Shown piece after piece: positions 6,929-15,805 of a DNA stretch of 64,000 nt. Under the pieces are notes generated by a model. It saw only the letters and a list, made by a program, of their open reading frames with translations. It searched no databases and had not been told where the DNA came from. Location of the stretch: the NCBI GenBank assembly GCA_963800135.1, contig CAWCZR010000012.1:1-64000 (forward strand), read 5' to 3'. Positions within the stretch are counted from its first letter, which is position 1. Every line of letters starts with the position of its first letter. This stretch comes from DASPSM01 sp963800135 (GTDB lineage: Bacteria; Planctomycetota; Planctomycetia; Planctomycetales; Planctomycetaceae). The translations under genes were made by a program, and so were the position numbers.

Positions 6929-7372
6929 TCAGGGCGCCGCCGACGTGCGGGCCGCTTTTCGCGCGCGGTGAAGGGCCATTCGCGCCGATTTGACCGTGGC
7001 CTTATTGATCACGATCTTCTTATCGGGATGTCTGGCCCTGAATTCTTCCATCGCCTCGCGGATGGTGATCGTCGTCTTGCCCTCGCGGTGCGCCCCCAAT
7101 CGATCCGCCACATATTTATGGCAGTCAGTCCAATCGGATGGTCGGCCTCGCCGGCCATGCTTCATCAAGTTCGCGACGAATCGCTTAGCCCACTCCGGGC
7201 TGTACGCGAAATGCTGCCCTTTGCCGGGAAGTCGCATGTAATCAGTTTCCTTCCGCGCGTTCTTCCGGGCATCGCGCAATTGGACGTGCAAGTGCTGACA
7301 GGCTTGGAAGCTCGGTTTGGGAAGTTTTGCGACGATGTCCTGATGGGTCAGCCATCCTTTGGGCAGCTTCAC
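6929..7372 (-). CDS. Hypothetical protein coupled to the multi-HTH gene
   Basis: I place the start at GTG 7372-7370, which overlaps the upstream TGA as GTGA and has GCGGAG just before it; this gives 147 residues. The opening 'LTHQDIVAKL' and 'YMRLPGKGQHFAYSPEWAKR' repeat the layout of the HTH-like modules in the neighbour (helix pair, a basic hairpin, then a final helix), and a second possible module covers residues 75-140. No catalytic motif is seen. A DNA-binding partner of the upstream protein is the likely role, by inference. Confidence 0.5.
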   Translation of the reverse strand: MKLPKGWLTHQDIVAKLPKPSFQACQHLHVQLRDARKNARKETDYMRLPGKGQHFAYSPEWAKRFVANLMKHGRRGRPSDWTDCHKYVADRLGAHREGKTTITIREAMEEFRARHPDKKIVINKATVKSARMALHRARKAARTSAAP

Positions 7373-8352
7373 CTCCGCGTTTCCAGCCACAAGCGAACGT
7401 TGTCGTCGGTCACACGCCACTGATAGCCGCGGATCCCAGGACTGGGCACCTTGGCCGCTTTGAGGACTGGGTCATCGTTCATCGCGGCTGAGCTGAGAAT
7501 GTGCCACGACACGCCGAAGTGTTCTGCCGCTTCGAGCAGGCCACGCCCAGGTGGGGATGAAGCCCGCGTTTGGGCGAGAGCCTCCATCTCTTTCCGCCTC
7601 CACCGCTTTTGCCTTCCACTCCCTGAGGAGCGAAGCTCGCCTCGCTTTTTCATCCGTCCCAGGAGTTGCCTATTGGCTCCAGAAATACGCTCTGCCTCCG
7701 ATGTCGTGCAAAAGGTTGAATCCGGTGCGGGCAGAATGGGCTGGTCTTCGTCGACGTCGTCTCTATTGGCTGATCGGGCTGTCTTCAATTCGGAGTCGTG
7801 CTGCTTTTTCGTCCGAATCACTGCGCTCTCCAGAAACGCGATGACGTGGCGGCCGGTGATCGTCGATCGCATTCGGATTCGACGAAGCTTGTGCTTCTTG
7901 CACAGGTTGTTGAAGTGCGCGTTCGGCCATTGCCCAAGCAACGCGAAAGCCGCAGCCGATTGAATCAGCACCCACTTTCCCTTTCCATCGCGAAAACGCT
8001 CCGCGGTCTCCCCCGGTCTGGCTGCACTCACACGCCTTACATCGCTCGCCAGCAGGAAGCGCATTTTCGTTCTAGTGCGACCAAGCGAGTCGGGTTCCAA
8101 GACTTCGCGATTGATCACGCGGAGCGATCCTTGTCCGAACCAGCCGCCCCGCTGTCGCGCTTTGAGTGTTTCGATCGTGATTGCGAGCTTCCAAGCTACG
8201 AAGGCGAAACTCCACAATTGGTCTTTCGAGCCAGGAATCGGGAGACGAATTATGCGATGCCGAACGCCGTTACTGTCGACGACAAAAGCTGGCCGACCGT
8301 TTTTCTTCACGACTCGCGGCGTGGCGTTCTTGCTTGCTTCAGTTGTGGCCAT
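7369..8352 (-). CDS. Protein with about four HTH/excisionase-like modules
   Basis: ATG 8352 opens 327 residues. Four stretches of 50-60 residues each show two short helices, a basic 'R/K-x-G' hairpin and a closing helix: about 45-110 ('LAITIETLKARQRGGWF'), 122-178 ('AAAFALLGQWPNAHFNNL'), 208-260 ('TTSEAERISGANRQLLGRMK') and 266-327 ('LLEAAEHFGVSWHILSSA'). The third is the best MerR/excisionase match. The start overlaps the integrase frame by 46 bases and the stop overlaps the next gene by GTGA, so the set reads as one operon. A multivalent DNA-binding protein, perhaps an elaborate excision factor, is inferred; the family itself is unknown to me. Confidence 0.55.
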   Translation of the reverse strand: MATTEASKNATPRVVKKNGRPAFVVDSNGVRHRIIRLPIPGSKDQLWSFAFVAWKLAITIETLKARQRGGWFGQGSLRVINREVLEPDSLGRTRTKMRFLLASDVRRVSAARPGETAERFRDGKGKWVLIQSAAAFALLGQWPNAHFNNLCKKHKLRRIRMRSTITGRHVIAFLESAVIRTKKQHDSELKTARSANRDDVDEDQPILPAPDSTFCTTSEAERISGANRQLLGRMKKRGELRSSGSGRQKRWRRKEMEALAQTRASSPPGRGLLEAAEHFGVSWHILSSAAMNDDPVLKAAKVPSPGIRGYQWRVTDDNVRLWLETRR

Positions 8353-9736
8353 CCGTCTCGCCTTTCATGTTTCCACCCACAGCCACGCTCGAACCGTTTC
8401 GTCACCGCCCTCAGCCGCGCGTCGCTGATCGCTTCGCGGTACTTCGCCCCCATGCTCGGATCGACGTGGCCCATGATCGCGTCGACGGCCACTTGATCCT
8501 TCGACTCGCCCGCGATCGTCTCGAAATTGTGCCTCAGCGCGTAAAAGTTCCGGCGTGAGTTGATGCCGAGCGATTTCAGCAGCTTCCCAAATTCCAGCGA
8601 AAGCGAATTGACGGAGACGACCGCTCCGGTCTCCGTTCTACGCTTCGCCTGAACGCGCACCCATCGGCGCCCCCTGCTCTTCAGAAACACCAGCCCAGCG
8701 TCCGCCGGATCCTTCGGCTCGGGTCGCGCGGCGATCGCCTTGCCGGAGTGCCTCGACAGTTTCGGGCCAAAGCGGGATGCGACGTTGGATCGCGGTCTTC
8801 GGACGCGGGAAATCGATCCACCCGCCGGCCAGGTCGAGAGCGTTCTCGGGGAGCGTGGCGACGTCGGTGTTGCCGAAACCGCAGTTGAGCCCCAGCAACG
8901 TCATTGCCTTGAGCACCGGATCAGGCGTCAGCTCGATCGGTTTATGCTGCCCGTCGATTTTGACGGGCTTGCCCTCGAGCCCCGCAAGAATCCGCGTAAG
9001 TTCCTCGACGTCGAACATCCGCCGTCCGCCGGCATGGCGAGCCTTCCGCAAAGTCTTCGCGGACGGTCGGTCAAACGACTGGCCGAAATGCACTGGCTTC
9101 TCGATCAGCCGCTGATCGAAAGCGTACTTGAGCACGCCGCGGAAGCGGTTCACTTCGTTCTCGAGCGCGACGACGGCCCGCGTCTCGGCGAGCTTGAGCT
9201 GCGGAGCCTCTCGGAAATCGTCCGGCCGCAAATCATCAACGCGACTGGTCGCGCCCGAGATGGTCGATCAGCAGCTCGCACGTGCGGTAAGTAATCCTGA
9301 AACGACCGAGGCCGACAGCTCGCCGGTGTCGAGCTTCGTTTTCTTGCTCGTCAGGAACGCGTTGCAGAGCAGCCGAACCGTGCAGCCGTCGCCCGTGTCG
9401 ATCGGCGGCGGCGTGCGGCCGTCTTTGTGTACGGCCACTCGCTGTTGAATCGCTCAAGCGCGCTCGGGAGTCGTCGAGCTTGCCGAAGTAGTATAGCTTG
9501 CCGCGGATCTTCTTGCACCAACGGCCGGTCGGATGCGCGGTGAGCGGGAAGCCAGCGTAGGGCTTGGTCGATGCTGAGGCCGGACCCTTGCGGCGTGGGA
9601 GCCTGGCCGGCTCCGCAACCATCGGAGCGTCCGGAAACTTGTGGGCGTCGGGCGTGATTTCCGGGGAGATACCCGACGTCGCGGACGGCGGAGTCAGGAA
9701 AAGGTTTGCGACTGACGCTTTGCTAGACTTGGCCAT
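8307..9736 (-). pseudogene. Tyrosine recombinase (integrase), about five frameshifts
   Basis: Fragments in all three frames line up as one integrase of about 470 residues. The N-terminal arm-type region holds 'GRWCKKIRGKLYYFGKLDD'; the SAM-like core includes 'VVALENEVNRFRGVLKYAF'; the catalytic part has 'LNCGFGNTDVATLP', then 'YALRHNFETIAG' (Arg box), 'IMGHVDPSM' (His) and 'KYREAI' (nucleophile Tyr). Shifts fall near 9460, 9425, 9290, 9235 and 8700. That density exceeds other genes in the window, so some may be real decay. It sits 160 bases from tRNA-Ser, a common integration target. Strand transfer for the left module is the likely original job. Confidence 0.8.
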
Positions 9737-9819
9737 CGTATCACCCGCGTCAAAAGCTCGGTGATGCCAGACGCCCGGCGGTTACCGCCGCGCGGGTGTC
9801 CTTTAGATGGCGTCAGGTT

Positions 9820-9841
9820 AGCGGTTGTCCCAGCGGTTGTC
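9820..9841. repeat. Direct repeat AGCGGTTGTC x2, left of the tRNA
   Basis: AGCGGTTGTC at 9820-9829 and 9832-9841 (period 12) shares the core TTGTC(CC) with another pair at 10062-10082 right of tRNA-Ser. Such pairs could be integrase arm-binding sites; inference only. Confidence 0.4.
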
Positions 9842-9898
9842 AAAAAGAATCAGTGAGGGTCGGCCGAAAACCCGGAATCGCCTGCAAAATAAGGTATC

Positions 9899-9987
9899 GG
9901 AGAGATGGCTGAGTGGCCGAAAGCGCCGGATTGCTAATCCGGTATGTCGGGAAACCGGCATCTCGGGTTCGAATCCCGATCTCTCCG
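9899..9987 (+). tRNA. tRNA-Ser (anticodon GCT)
   Basis: Class II tRNA without encoded CCA. Acceptor GGAGAGA (9899-9905) pairs with TCTCTCC (9980-9986) with discriminator G. The anticodon stem CCGGA/TCCGG encloses TTGCTAA, giving anticodon GCT at 9933-9935, which reads AGC/AGU serine codons. A long variable arm and the T-arm TCGGG-TTCGAAT-CCCGA are intact. Integrase genes flank it on both sides, so it may be an integration target. Confidence 0.95.
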
Positions 9988-10177
9988 CTTGCAAAGAGCC
10001 AAGGTTCGCAAGTTGCACGCCGCAAGCGACTTGCGAGCCTTGCCGTTTCGAACGCTCTGCGTTTGTCCCGGTTTTGTCCCGGTTCACGTTCGCCGGCAGT
10101 ACGGCGGCGGCCAGCATGATACCGACCACCAACAATCCGCGGACGGCGACCTTGGTGAGGAGTGTTTTAGCATTCAT
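9988..10177 (-). pseudogene. Truncated exported-protein gene next to the tRNA
   Basis: ATG 10177, preceded by AAGGAAATTG, begins a clean signal peptide: 'MNAKTLLTKVAVRGLLVVG' then 'IMLAAAVLPANV'. After about residue 35 no coherent protein follows and the frame would run antisense through tRNA-Ser, so the gene is cut off, probably by recombination at the tRNA. The residues over the repeat at 10062-10082 read 'NRDKTGTN'. Only the export signal can be identified. Confidence 0.45.
10062..10082. repeat. Direct repeat TTTGTCCCGG x2, right of the tRNA
   Basis: TTTGTCCCGG at 10062-10071 and 10073-10082 (period 11), about 75 bases past the tRNA 3' end. Core TTGTCCC is shared with the 9820-9841 pair on the other side. 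Confidence 0.4.
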
Positions 10178-10208
10178 TTTCAATTTCCTTTCTCGTTCTT
10201 GATTCTCA

Positions 10209-11343
10209 TTAGGCGACTTCCCCGCCTTTTGCCGGCGGCTCGAGACTGAAAGGAACCTTGGCCATCATCGCCTTAGAGTCACTCTCAGAGATCGAATAAT
10301 AGACAGCGGCCATGGACCGATCGGACCGGTGTCCCATCCAGACGTCGACCGCCCGCTGCGGCACGAGCGCGTTGACGCAGAAGGTCTCAAAGAATCGGCG
10401 CAGGGCGTGAACCGTGTATCCGGCTTCTCGCCCGACCGGCATGCCGAGTCCGCCGGCAATTCTCTTGAAAGTATCGTTGGCGTGCTTCGGATTGATCCGG
10501 TGGCCACCTTCCGCATACTTCGGGCTGGGGGGAGCCGAAAAGTACAGCGGCCCTTTTCGACGTCCCCCGAGCCGTAACAGAATCCAGCAGCACCGGATGA
10601 ATCGGGACCTTGCGGGACGTCTTAGTCTTGGTCTCCGCCCCTGGCCGTGAGACGATGTGAATCCACCCGGACGTGAGATTCGCATCCTCTTCCCGCAGAT
10701 TTTGGAGCTCCCCGACACGCATCCCCGTGAAGGCCAAGCAGCCAAACACAACGCGCTGCGGGGGTGTCGCCCCGGCAAGAATCTGTTGGACCTCCACCTG
10801 GGTTGGAGCCGGTTTTGGTTCACTGATCGGTTTTGAAACCCGATAGTTCCGCAAAGGGTTCTGGGCAATCAGACCTCGAGTCTCGGACCAGCGGAGTAAT
10901 TGTTTGATGACCATCGTCTCGTGATGAACCGTTTTCGGATGATGGCTCATTCTTCGCTCCCCGCGATAGGCGTCCATGATCACAGCGTTGACATGGGCAA
11001 GGCGATGGACGCCGCGGCGATGACAGAACTCTTCCAGTGCGTCGAGCTCACCCTGGTAGCGAACGATGGTCTTCGACGCGCGGCCTTCGGCCCTTAGGTG
11101 ATCGATGTATTGCTGTTTGGCAGAGGTGATCATTGTGGCTGGGGCAGGCGGCTGATATGTCCCGCTACTGAGTTTGCTATCGAGCACCAGTGCCCTGTGG
11201 ACGGCGATTTTCTTATTTGTCGTCTTGAGGGACTGCCGCTGATGACGCCCGTTTTCAAAAAAGTCGGCGGTCCAAATTTTGCGCTTGCCTCGACTGTAGA
11301 TCGTCACGTGTTCCCCGACAGGGATTCGGTCCGGTTTGGACAT
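10209..11343 (-). CDS. Tyrosine recombinase (integrase), one frameshift
   Basis: Two overlapping frames form one integrase of about 377 residues. ATG 11343 follows GGAG at good spacing. Residues 1-60 are arm-binding-like ('HVTIYSRGKRKIWTADF'), 70-160 the core-binding SAM-like domain, then catalytic 'AFTGMRVGELQNLREED' (Arg I). After a shift near 10560 (one extra A in an A4 run) come 'HALRRFFETF' (His-x-x-Arg), 'WMGHRSDRSM' (His) and 'VYYSISES' (Tyr nucleophile). The start overlaps the upstream excisionase-like gene by 40 bases. Probably the integrase of the right-hand module, using the nearby tRNA-Ser region; attachment sites were not identified. Confidence 0.85.
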
Positions 11344-11600
11344 TCTTCTTCACTCCACGAGTTGCTGTTAAAGAGCAGATCGATCGCCCGGTCGCGCCAG
11401 ATGAGGCAGTGCTTTCCTCGCTTCCGAAAAGCACCGTCCAATCGACCCTCGGCAATCCAGAAATAAATCGTCTTAGTGCTCAGTCCCGTCAGCTCCGCCA
11501 GCTGTGCGGGGCAAAGGATGGGCGGAAATTTCGCAGCAAGATCGCCGTCGAAAACTCGGGCAATCTCGTTGCGTGTAAGGTTGGGCTTCGGTCGAGGCAT
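11304..11600 (-). CDS. Excisionase-like helix-turn-helix protein
   Basis: This 98-residue protein has one MerR/excisionase-type HTH: 'LCPAQLAELTGLSTKTIYFW' followed by 'IAEGRLDGAFRKRGKHCL' and the closing 'IWRDRAIDLLF'. It lies directly upstream of and overlaps the integrase start (11343), the classic xis-int order. It should bend or cover attachment DNA and favour excision, or repress the operon. ATG 11600 is the first start. A palindrome (11703-11728) lies about 100 bases upstream and may control this unit. Confidence 0.75.
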   Translation of the reverse strand: MPRPKPNLTRNEIARVFDGDLAAKFPPILCPAQLAELTGLSTKTIYFWIAEGRLDGAFRKRGKHCLIWRDRAIDLLFNSNSWSEEECPNRTESLSGNT

Positions 11601-11702
11601 GTTGGCGTCGAAATGAAAATCTCGGTCGTCAATAGCCTGCCGCGGACAGACAGCAGGTCGACCGTCGATGCCAACCGTAGAAGAATCGGCAGATCCCCGA
11701 AG

Positions 11703-11728
11703 GGGCGTACTTCCGCTGAAGTGCGCCG
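11703..11728. promoter_or_regulatory. Palindromic operator candidate upstream of the xis-int unit
   Basis: GGGCGTACTTC (11703-11713), CGCT, then GAAGTGCGCC (11718-11727) form a near-perfect inverted repeat. In inverted orientation it differs by only two bases from the perfect palindrome at 13189-13214. Both lie upstream of minus-strand genes, which suggests one regulator for both units. Confidence 0.55.
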
Positions 11729-11962
11729 CGTGCCATTAGTCCTTGACTCGACTCTGCTTACGAAGGCGCCCGAAGAGGCACTTCGCCCATAGGCGGAACC
11801 GGCTGTATGCCTCACAACAGCGGATTGGACTTGATGCCTCCATGGTTCGATCAGCCGACGCGATTGCCTGACGGCGTGGCGATCACGGGCAACGCCGGAG
11901 CCCGCGTTGCATCTCGTGGCACACCGTTTCAAGTCCCGACGTACTGCTCCTCGACCGGCGGT

Positions 11963-13046
11963 TCAGTCGCCTGCTGCAGACCGTCGGCACCCTCGACGAG
12001 TGCGTAGCAAAGAATCCTCGATCCGCCTCTCGCGCCAAGGTCGCAGAATTCGCTCGTCGTCGGGGAGCGCCCAGCACCACGTGGCGTCGGCCCCCGCCCC
12101 GCGCTTTCGGGATCGCACTTGGAGTAGACTTTTTGCCCGACGAAGGGTCCGTTCTGAGACGCCAGCCGCGCGAGCCGCGAGAATGACCTCGCGCAAGAAC
12201 TGGGCCGTCCGCCAGGGTGGAATAGAGCACCTGCGCAGCTTCGACGAGGGCGCTGCGACCCTGCTCCTGGAGACCGCCCAGAACCGCGTCAGCGGTCAAA
12301 TGACTTTCGCCGAGCCACTCCACCACCCGGCCACCGGTCGGCCGACTCTTGATCTGATAGACCAACGAGGGAGCCGTCGCCAGATTGCTCTTGGTCAGGG
12401 CGAGCACATTCTGATTCGCGATTTCCGATTGCGGATCATCGCCGACAACCAAAACGGATCGGGCCAGAGCTGCAATGGCAATGCTTCCGGCGCCTCGGTG
12501 AAGGGCCGATCTGTGCTCTGTCTTTCTTAAGTGCCGAACAAGAATGACCGCGATTTCATTCCGCTCCGCCGCGGCGATCAACGGCCGAAGACCGGCCCTC
12601 ACTGCCCGGTCGTCGTTGACGTTGAAGTTGACGAAGTCAGTCAGGGGGTCGACGACCAGTAACTTGGCGCCAATCTCCTTGATCGCGGTTTCGATCTCCG
12701 GCACGTCGTCCGGCAGCAGCAGAGGACGGATCGAACCGGCCACTTGATTGAGCACAAGAATCCGGGACGGATCGCCACCGCATGCTGTCAGATTTGGCAG
12801 GATCGTGCGGGCCGGATTGTCTTCAGCCTGCAAAAAAATCACTCCTGCCTTATCGCCGGCGTTTGCCCCGGCCGGCATCGGTCGACCAGTCGTCAGTCTC
12901 GCAGCGATGTCGTAGAGCAGCGTCGACTTGCCTGAGCCCCCATCGCCTTCCAGGACGGTCAGGGCCCCGAGTGGGACTCGATCCTGCCAGAGAAACGTCG
13001 TCGACGCTGGCGTTAAACCTCCAAGCCGTACAAACCGATTCTGCAT
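11963..13046 (-). CDS. RepA-like AAA ATPase, one frameshift
   Basis: ATG 13046 follows AAGGAG with an eight-base spacer. The AAA core has Walker A 'GDGGSGKST' at 34-42, 'VIFLQAEDNPARTI' after it, Walker B-like 'LLVVDPLTDF' near 130, and 'VRHLRKTEHRSALHRGAGS' (the conserved sensor/arginine region) near 180. The winged-helix C-terminus ('ARAAGVSERTLRRAKSLL') is one base out of frame; one missing base near 12198 rejoins it, giving about 360 residues ending at 11963. These RecA-fold ATPases resemble plasmid RepA helicases and are frequent in integrative elements. It is the second such ATPase in the island; this one lacks the DnaB N-terminal domain. Confidence 0.8.
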
Positions 13047-13188
13047 GTTGGCACTCCTTGCCGATATCATCGAAGATTGCCAAGGTGGCCAAGGAATTTG
13101 GACGTCGGTTGGCAGTCTTGAACATTGCCCGTTCTTCACTGAACGGAGCGCGACAAAGGCAAGCTACCAGGTGCAGGAAAACGAATCA

Positions 13189-13214
13189 GGGCGCACTTCA
13201 GCGGAAGTGCGCCC
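13189..13214. promoter_or_regulatory. Perfect 11-bp-arm palindrome upstream of the RepA-like gene
   Basis: GGGCGCACTTC (13189-13199), AGCG, GAAGTGCGCCC (13204-13214). It sits between the gene ending at 13246 and the ATPase start at 13046, with no T-run on either side, which argues for an operator rather than a terminator. See the matching copy at 11703-11728. Confidence 0.6.
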
Positions 13215-13245
13215 CTGAGGTGGAACGATCCGACGACAGGGAAGG

Positions 13246-14307
13246 TCAGCGCAGGCCGGCCAACGAGCTAAGCTTTCCTGAGGTAAGCACTCGGTGCCGC
13301 CGGAGCAGCTTTTCGACATGATCGCTGGAAATGTCCAGAATATCGGCAAGCAGTCCAACAAGGTCTGTGGAGAATCGGGCAGAGCGGAAATTATCGACAT
13401 AGCGGCCATGCAAGATGCGTTCCCACAAATCGAGTCGCAGAAGTTGCGCGTAGACCTGCCAGCTTCTTGCGTCATCGACGCCGTGCAGACGGCGATCAGC
13501 GAGGTGCTGCTCCATCGCCACGCGCCCCAGGTTGTCGCTCTCCAGAACTGGGAAGTGCCACGGCGTTGAAAGAGCCAGTGTTCCCGACGGCGGGTCGCCA
13601 CCCTGCGGGGAGCGGAAGTCGGGCCACTGAGGTGCGCATGGCCGGGGAAGTTCCCAATTCTCGAACCCGTTTATCTGCCACTCTTGGCGGAACGCCTCGT
13701 AGGCTTTGACGAACTCCGCTGCTTGATCTGAGAGTGTCTTTTCTTTTGTTTCAGGCGGTTGCTCGAGAACCTGGACGATCGGCAACAGTGGGAGCCTAGG
13801 CCTCTCCGGGGATTTGATGTCAAGCCATTGCCCTCGTAGCGCATCCCGGCCAGCCAGAAAAGCTGGATTGCAGACAAGTCGCCCGGCGGCACTGACCAAG
13901 CGTTCGGCCATATCGGTCGAGCGTTGTAGGGCAACGCCAGCGTTTTCGATCTGCTCGTCGGTCCAGCCGAGTCTCTGCCGCCCGAGCTCCAAGAAGCTAT
14001 CGTTCGCGACGTCCCGCAGCGGTTCAAGGCCGTCGTATTGGATGAAGCGCGCGCTCGATTCAATCCGTCGGGGGTCGACACGCACTCCCACGATGTGGCA
14101 CGTACGGCAAACCTCCGTGAACGCTTGCTCGGCAGCACATTCGTCGGCGCCGGCTCCGAACGCAGTGCCGAACGCAACGGTTTCACCAGCAATCGGAACA
14201 AAGAACAACTCATCACTCTCGGCCAAACGATCTTTGACCCAGGCCGCGTGACGCGATAGGAATTCGTTCCAGAGCGGCGGCTGATTTGTTAAATCTTGCA
14301 ACTCCAT
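13246..14307 (-). CDS. Hypothetical protein, about 353 residues
   Basis: ATG 14307 ('MELQDLTNQPPLWNEF') is preferred over the upstream frame because the leader residues look non-coding. The protein is soluble, acidic and tryptophan-rich, with no signal peptide or membrane helix. 'ECAAEQAFTEVCRTCHIVGV' holds three cysteines but no clear metal motif. I recognise no family or active site. It belongs to the same minus-strand series as the RepA-like ATPase, separated by the palindrome, so it is probably island cargo or a replication/mobility accessory. Confidence 0.6.
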   Translation of the reverse strand: MELQDLTNQPPLWNEFLSRHAAWVKDRLAESDELFFVPIAGETVAFGTAFGAGADECAAEQAFTEVCRTCHIVGVRVDPRRIESSARFIQYDGLEPLRDVANDSFLELGRQRLGWTDEQIENAGVALQRSTDMAERLVSAAGRLVCNPAFLAGRDALRGQWLDIKSPERPRLPLLPIVQVLEQPPETKEKTLSDQAAEFVKAYEAFRQEWQINGFENWELPRPCAPQWPDFRSPQGGDPPSGTLALSTPWHFPVLESDNLGRVAMEQHLADRRLHGVDDARSWQVYAQLLRLDLWERILHGRYVDNFRSARFSTDLVGLLADILDISSDHVEKLLRRHRVLTSGKLSSLAGLR

Positions 14308-14400
14308 CTTCAGATCCTTCCACCGGCGCGACCCGCTAATCTTACACGAAGTCAAGTTTCAGCGCACTTGGTCTTCCCTGAAGGATCGTGGTGGCAAAAC

Positions 14401-14601
14401 CTATCGGCTCGCGGGAGCCGAAGTGACTGCGTCCGGATGGAGGTCTTTAGCCGGCAGCTCTTCTTCGGATTCGGTCATGCCTAGACCTCGATTTTTCAGC
14501 CACTCGTGGGCCAGGAGGCGGCCGATCTGACCGGCCAGGCGGGCACGAGCTGCCTCCCGGTCGCCTGTGGTTGGCACCGGCGTTTCGTCGTTGGAATTCA
14601 T
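14401..14601 (-). CDS. Small planctomycete-type protein (66 residues)
   Basis: ATG 14601 with GGGAG 11 bases upstream opens a 66-residue frame. The helix 'RARLAGQIGRLLAHEWLKNR' is like that of short uncharacterised planctomycete proteins near mobile genes (recognised by pattern). The tail is acidic and proline-rich. The IS630 element is inserted 28 bases upstream of its start, so its native promoter is probably separated. Unknown function. Confidence 0.45.
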   Translation of the reverse strand: MNSNDETPVPTTGDREAARARLAGQIGRLLAHEWLKNRGLGMTESEEELPAKDLHPDAVTSAPASR

Positions 14602-14630
14602 GGCTTTGTTGCTCCCAAGAAGCGTCTCTA

Positions 14631-15805
14631 AATAAGACCTCGCACCGTGCGTAGCGCGGAGGGAGAATGATCTGGAGTAGAAAACAGGCTTGGCTCTAAG
14701 GTTGTGGGTGATAGACGACCACAATCCCCGGAGACCAAGCCATGGATGGCCATCTTCGTCTTTCGACGCGGGAACGCAAAACGTGTTTGAAGACCTTGCG
14801 GACAGCGCGGACGGCTCGGCGAGCACTGGTCCTGTTGTTGCTGGCCGAAGGACGTTCCTACCGCGAGATCCGCGCGGCCACCTTTGCCAGCCCGACTTTG
14901 ATCCGCTCGGTGAAACGGGAGTTTGCGACAGGTCGGCTGGGAATGGCTTTGCGAACCGAAGAACAACCAGACACAGTTCCTTCGTGGCTGATTTTCGTCG
15001 TGCGGTGGCTGTTGAAGTCGACGCCGCAGGACTTCGGCTTCTTCCGGAGCCGCTGGTCGTGCGGTCTGTTGGCCTTGCTGTTGTGGGAACAGGAACGCAT
15101 CCGCGTGAGCCCCGAAACGGTCCGCCGGGGGATGCACCGGCGGGAGTTTGTCTGGCGTCGTCCCCGGCCGGTCGTCGGGCCGCGCGATCCGGAGCATGCC
15201 CGGAAGCTGCAGCAAATCCAGCGATTCATCGGACAACTGCCGGCCAACGAGACCGTTGTGTTCCAGAACGAAGTGGATGTCCATTTGAACCCCAAGATCG
15301 GGTCGATGTGGATGCGTCGCGGCCAGCAAGCCGAGGTCGTCACGCCAGGCAACAACGAAAAACGGCATTTGGCTGGATCGCTTCACTGGCGGACAGGACG
15401 GCTGTTGTTGTCGGCTCCAGGAAAGCAACGCAACGCGGCGCTCTTCGTGGCCCACCTCGACGACCTGCGTCGGCAACTGCGGTCCTATCGGGTGATCCAT
15501 GTGGTCTGCGACAACGCCAAATTCCACGATTGCCGCGCCATCCGCGATTACCTGCTTCAACACCCCGGTCGAATTGTCCTCCACTTTCTTCCGAAGTATG
15601 CGCCCGAGACGAATCCCATCGAGCGCGTCTGGTGGCACCTCCACGAGACGATCACCCGCAATCACCGCTGTCAGTCGATCGACGAACTCCTGCGAGAAGT
15701 CACCGATTGGGCCGCGGCTCAAAAAACATTTTTCCTGCAAACGGCCAGCTTCACAGACCTGTACTCCTTAGCCGCTCAGCGCTCCGCTTCGGTGGAGGTT
15801 TTATT
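14631..15805 (+). mobile_element. IS630-family insertion sequence
   Basis: The element is 1175 bases long. Its ends are imperfect inverted repeats: left AATAAGACCTCGCACCG, right (reverse complement) AATAAAACCTCCACCG. It is flanked by the dinucleotide TA on both sides (14629-14630 and 15806-15807), the target duplication of the IS630/Tc1 group. It carries one transposase gene. It interrupts a minus-strand endonuclease/exonuclease/phosphatase-like gene whose 5' part lies at 15808-16046. Confidence 0.85.

Noticed and set aside
9818..10183. Minus-strand frame spanning the tRNA
   Set aside because: Reads antisense through tRNA-Ser; only its first 35 codons look like a real (truncated) gene.
13189..13214. 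Rho-independent terminator
   Set aside because: Strong palindrome but no T-tract on either strand, and a twin lies upstream of another operon.
14628..15740. Minus-strand frame of 370 codons inside the IS
   Set aside because: Shadow of the IS630 transposase.
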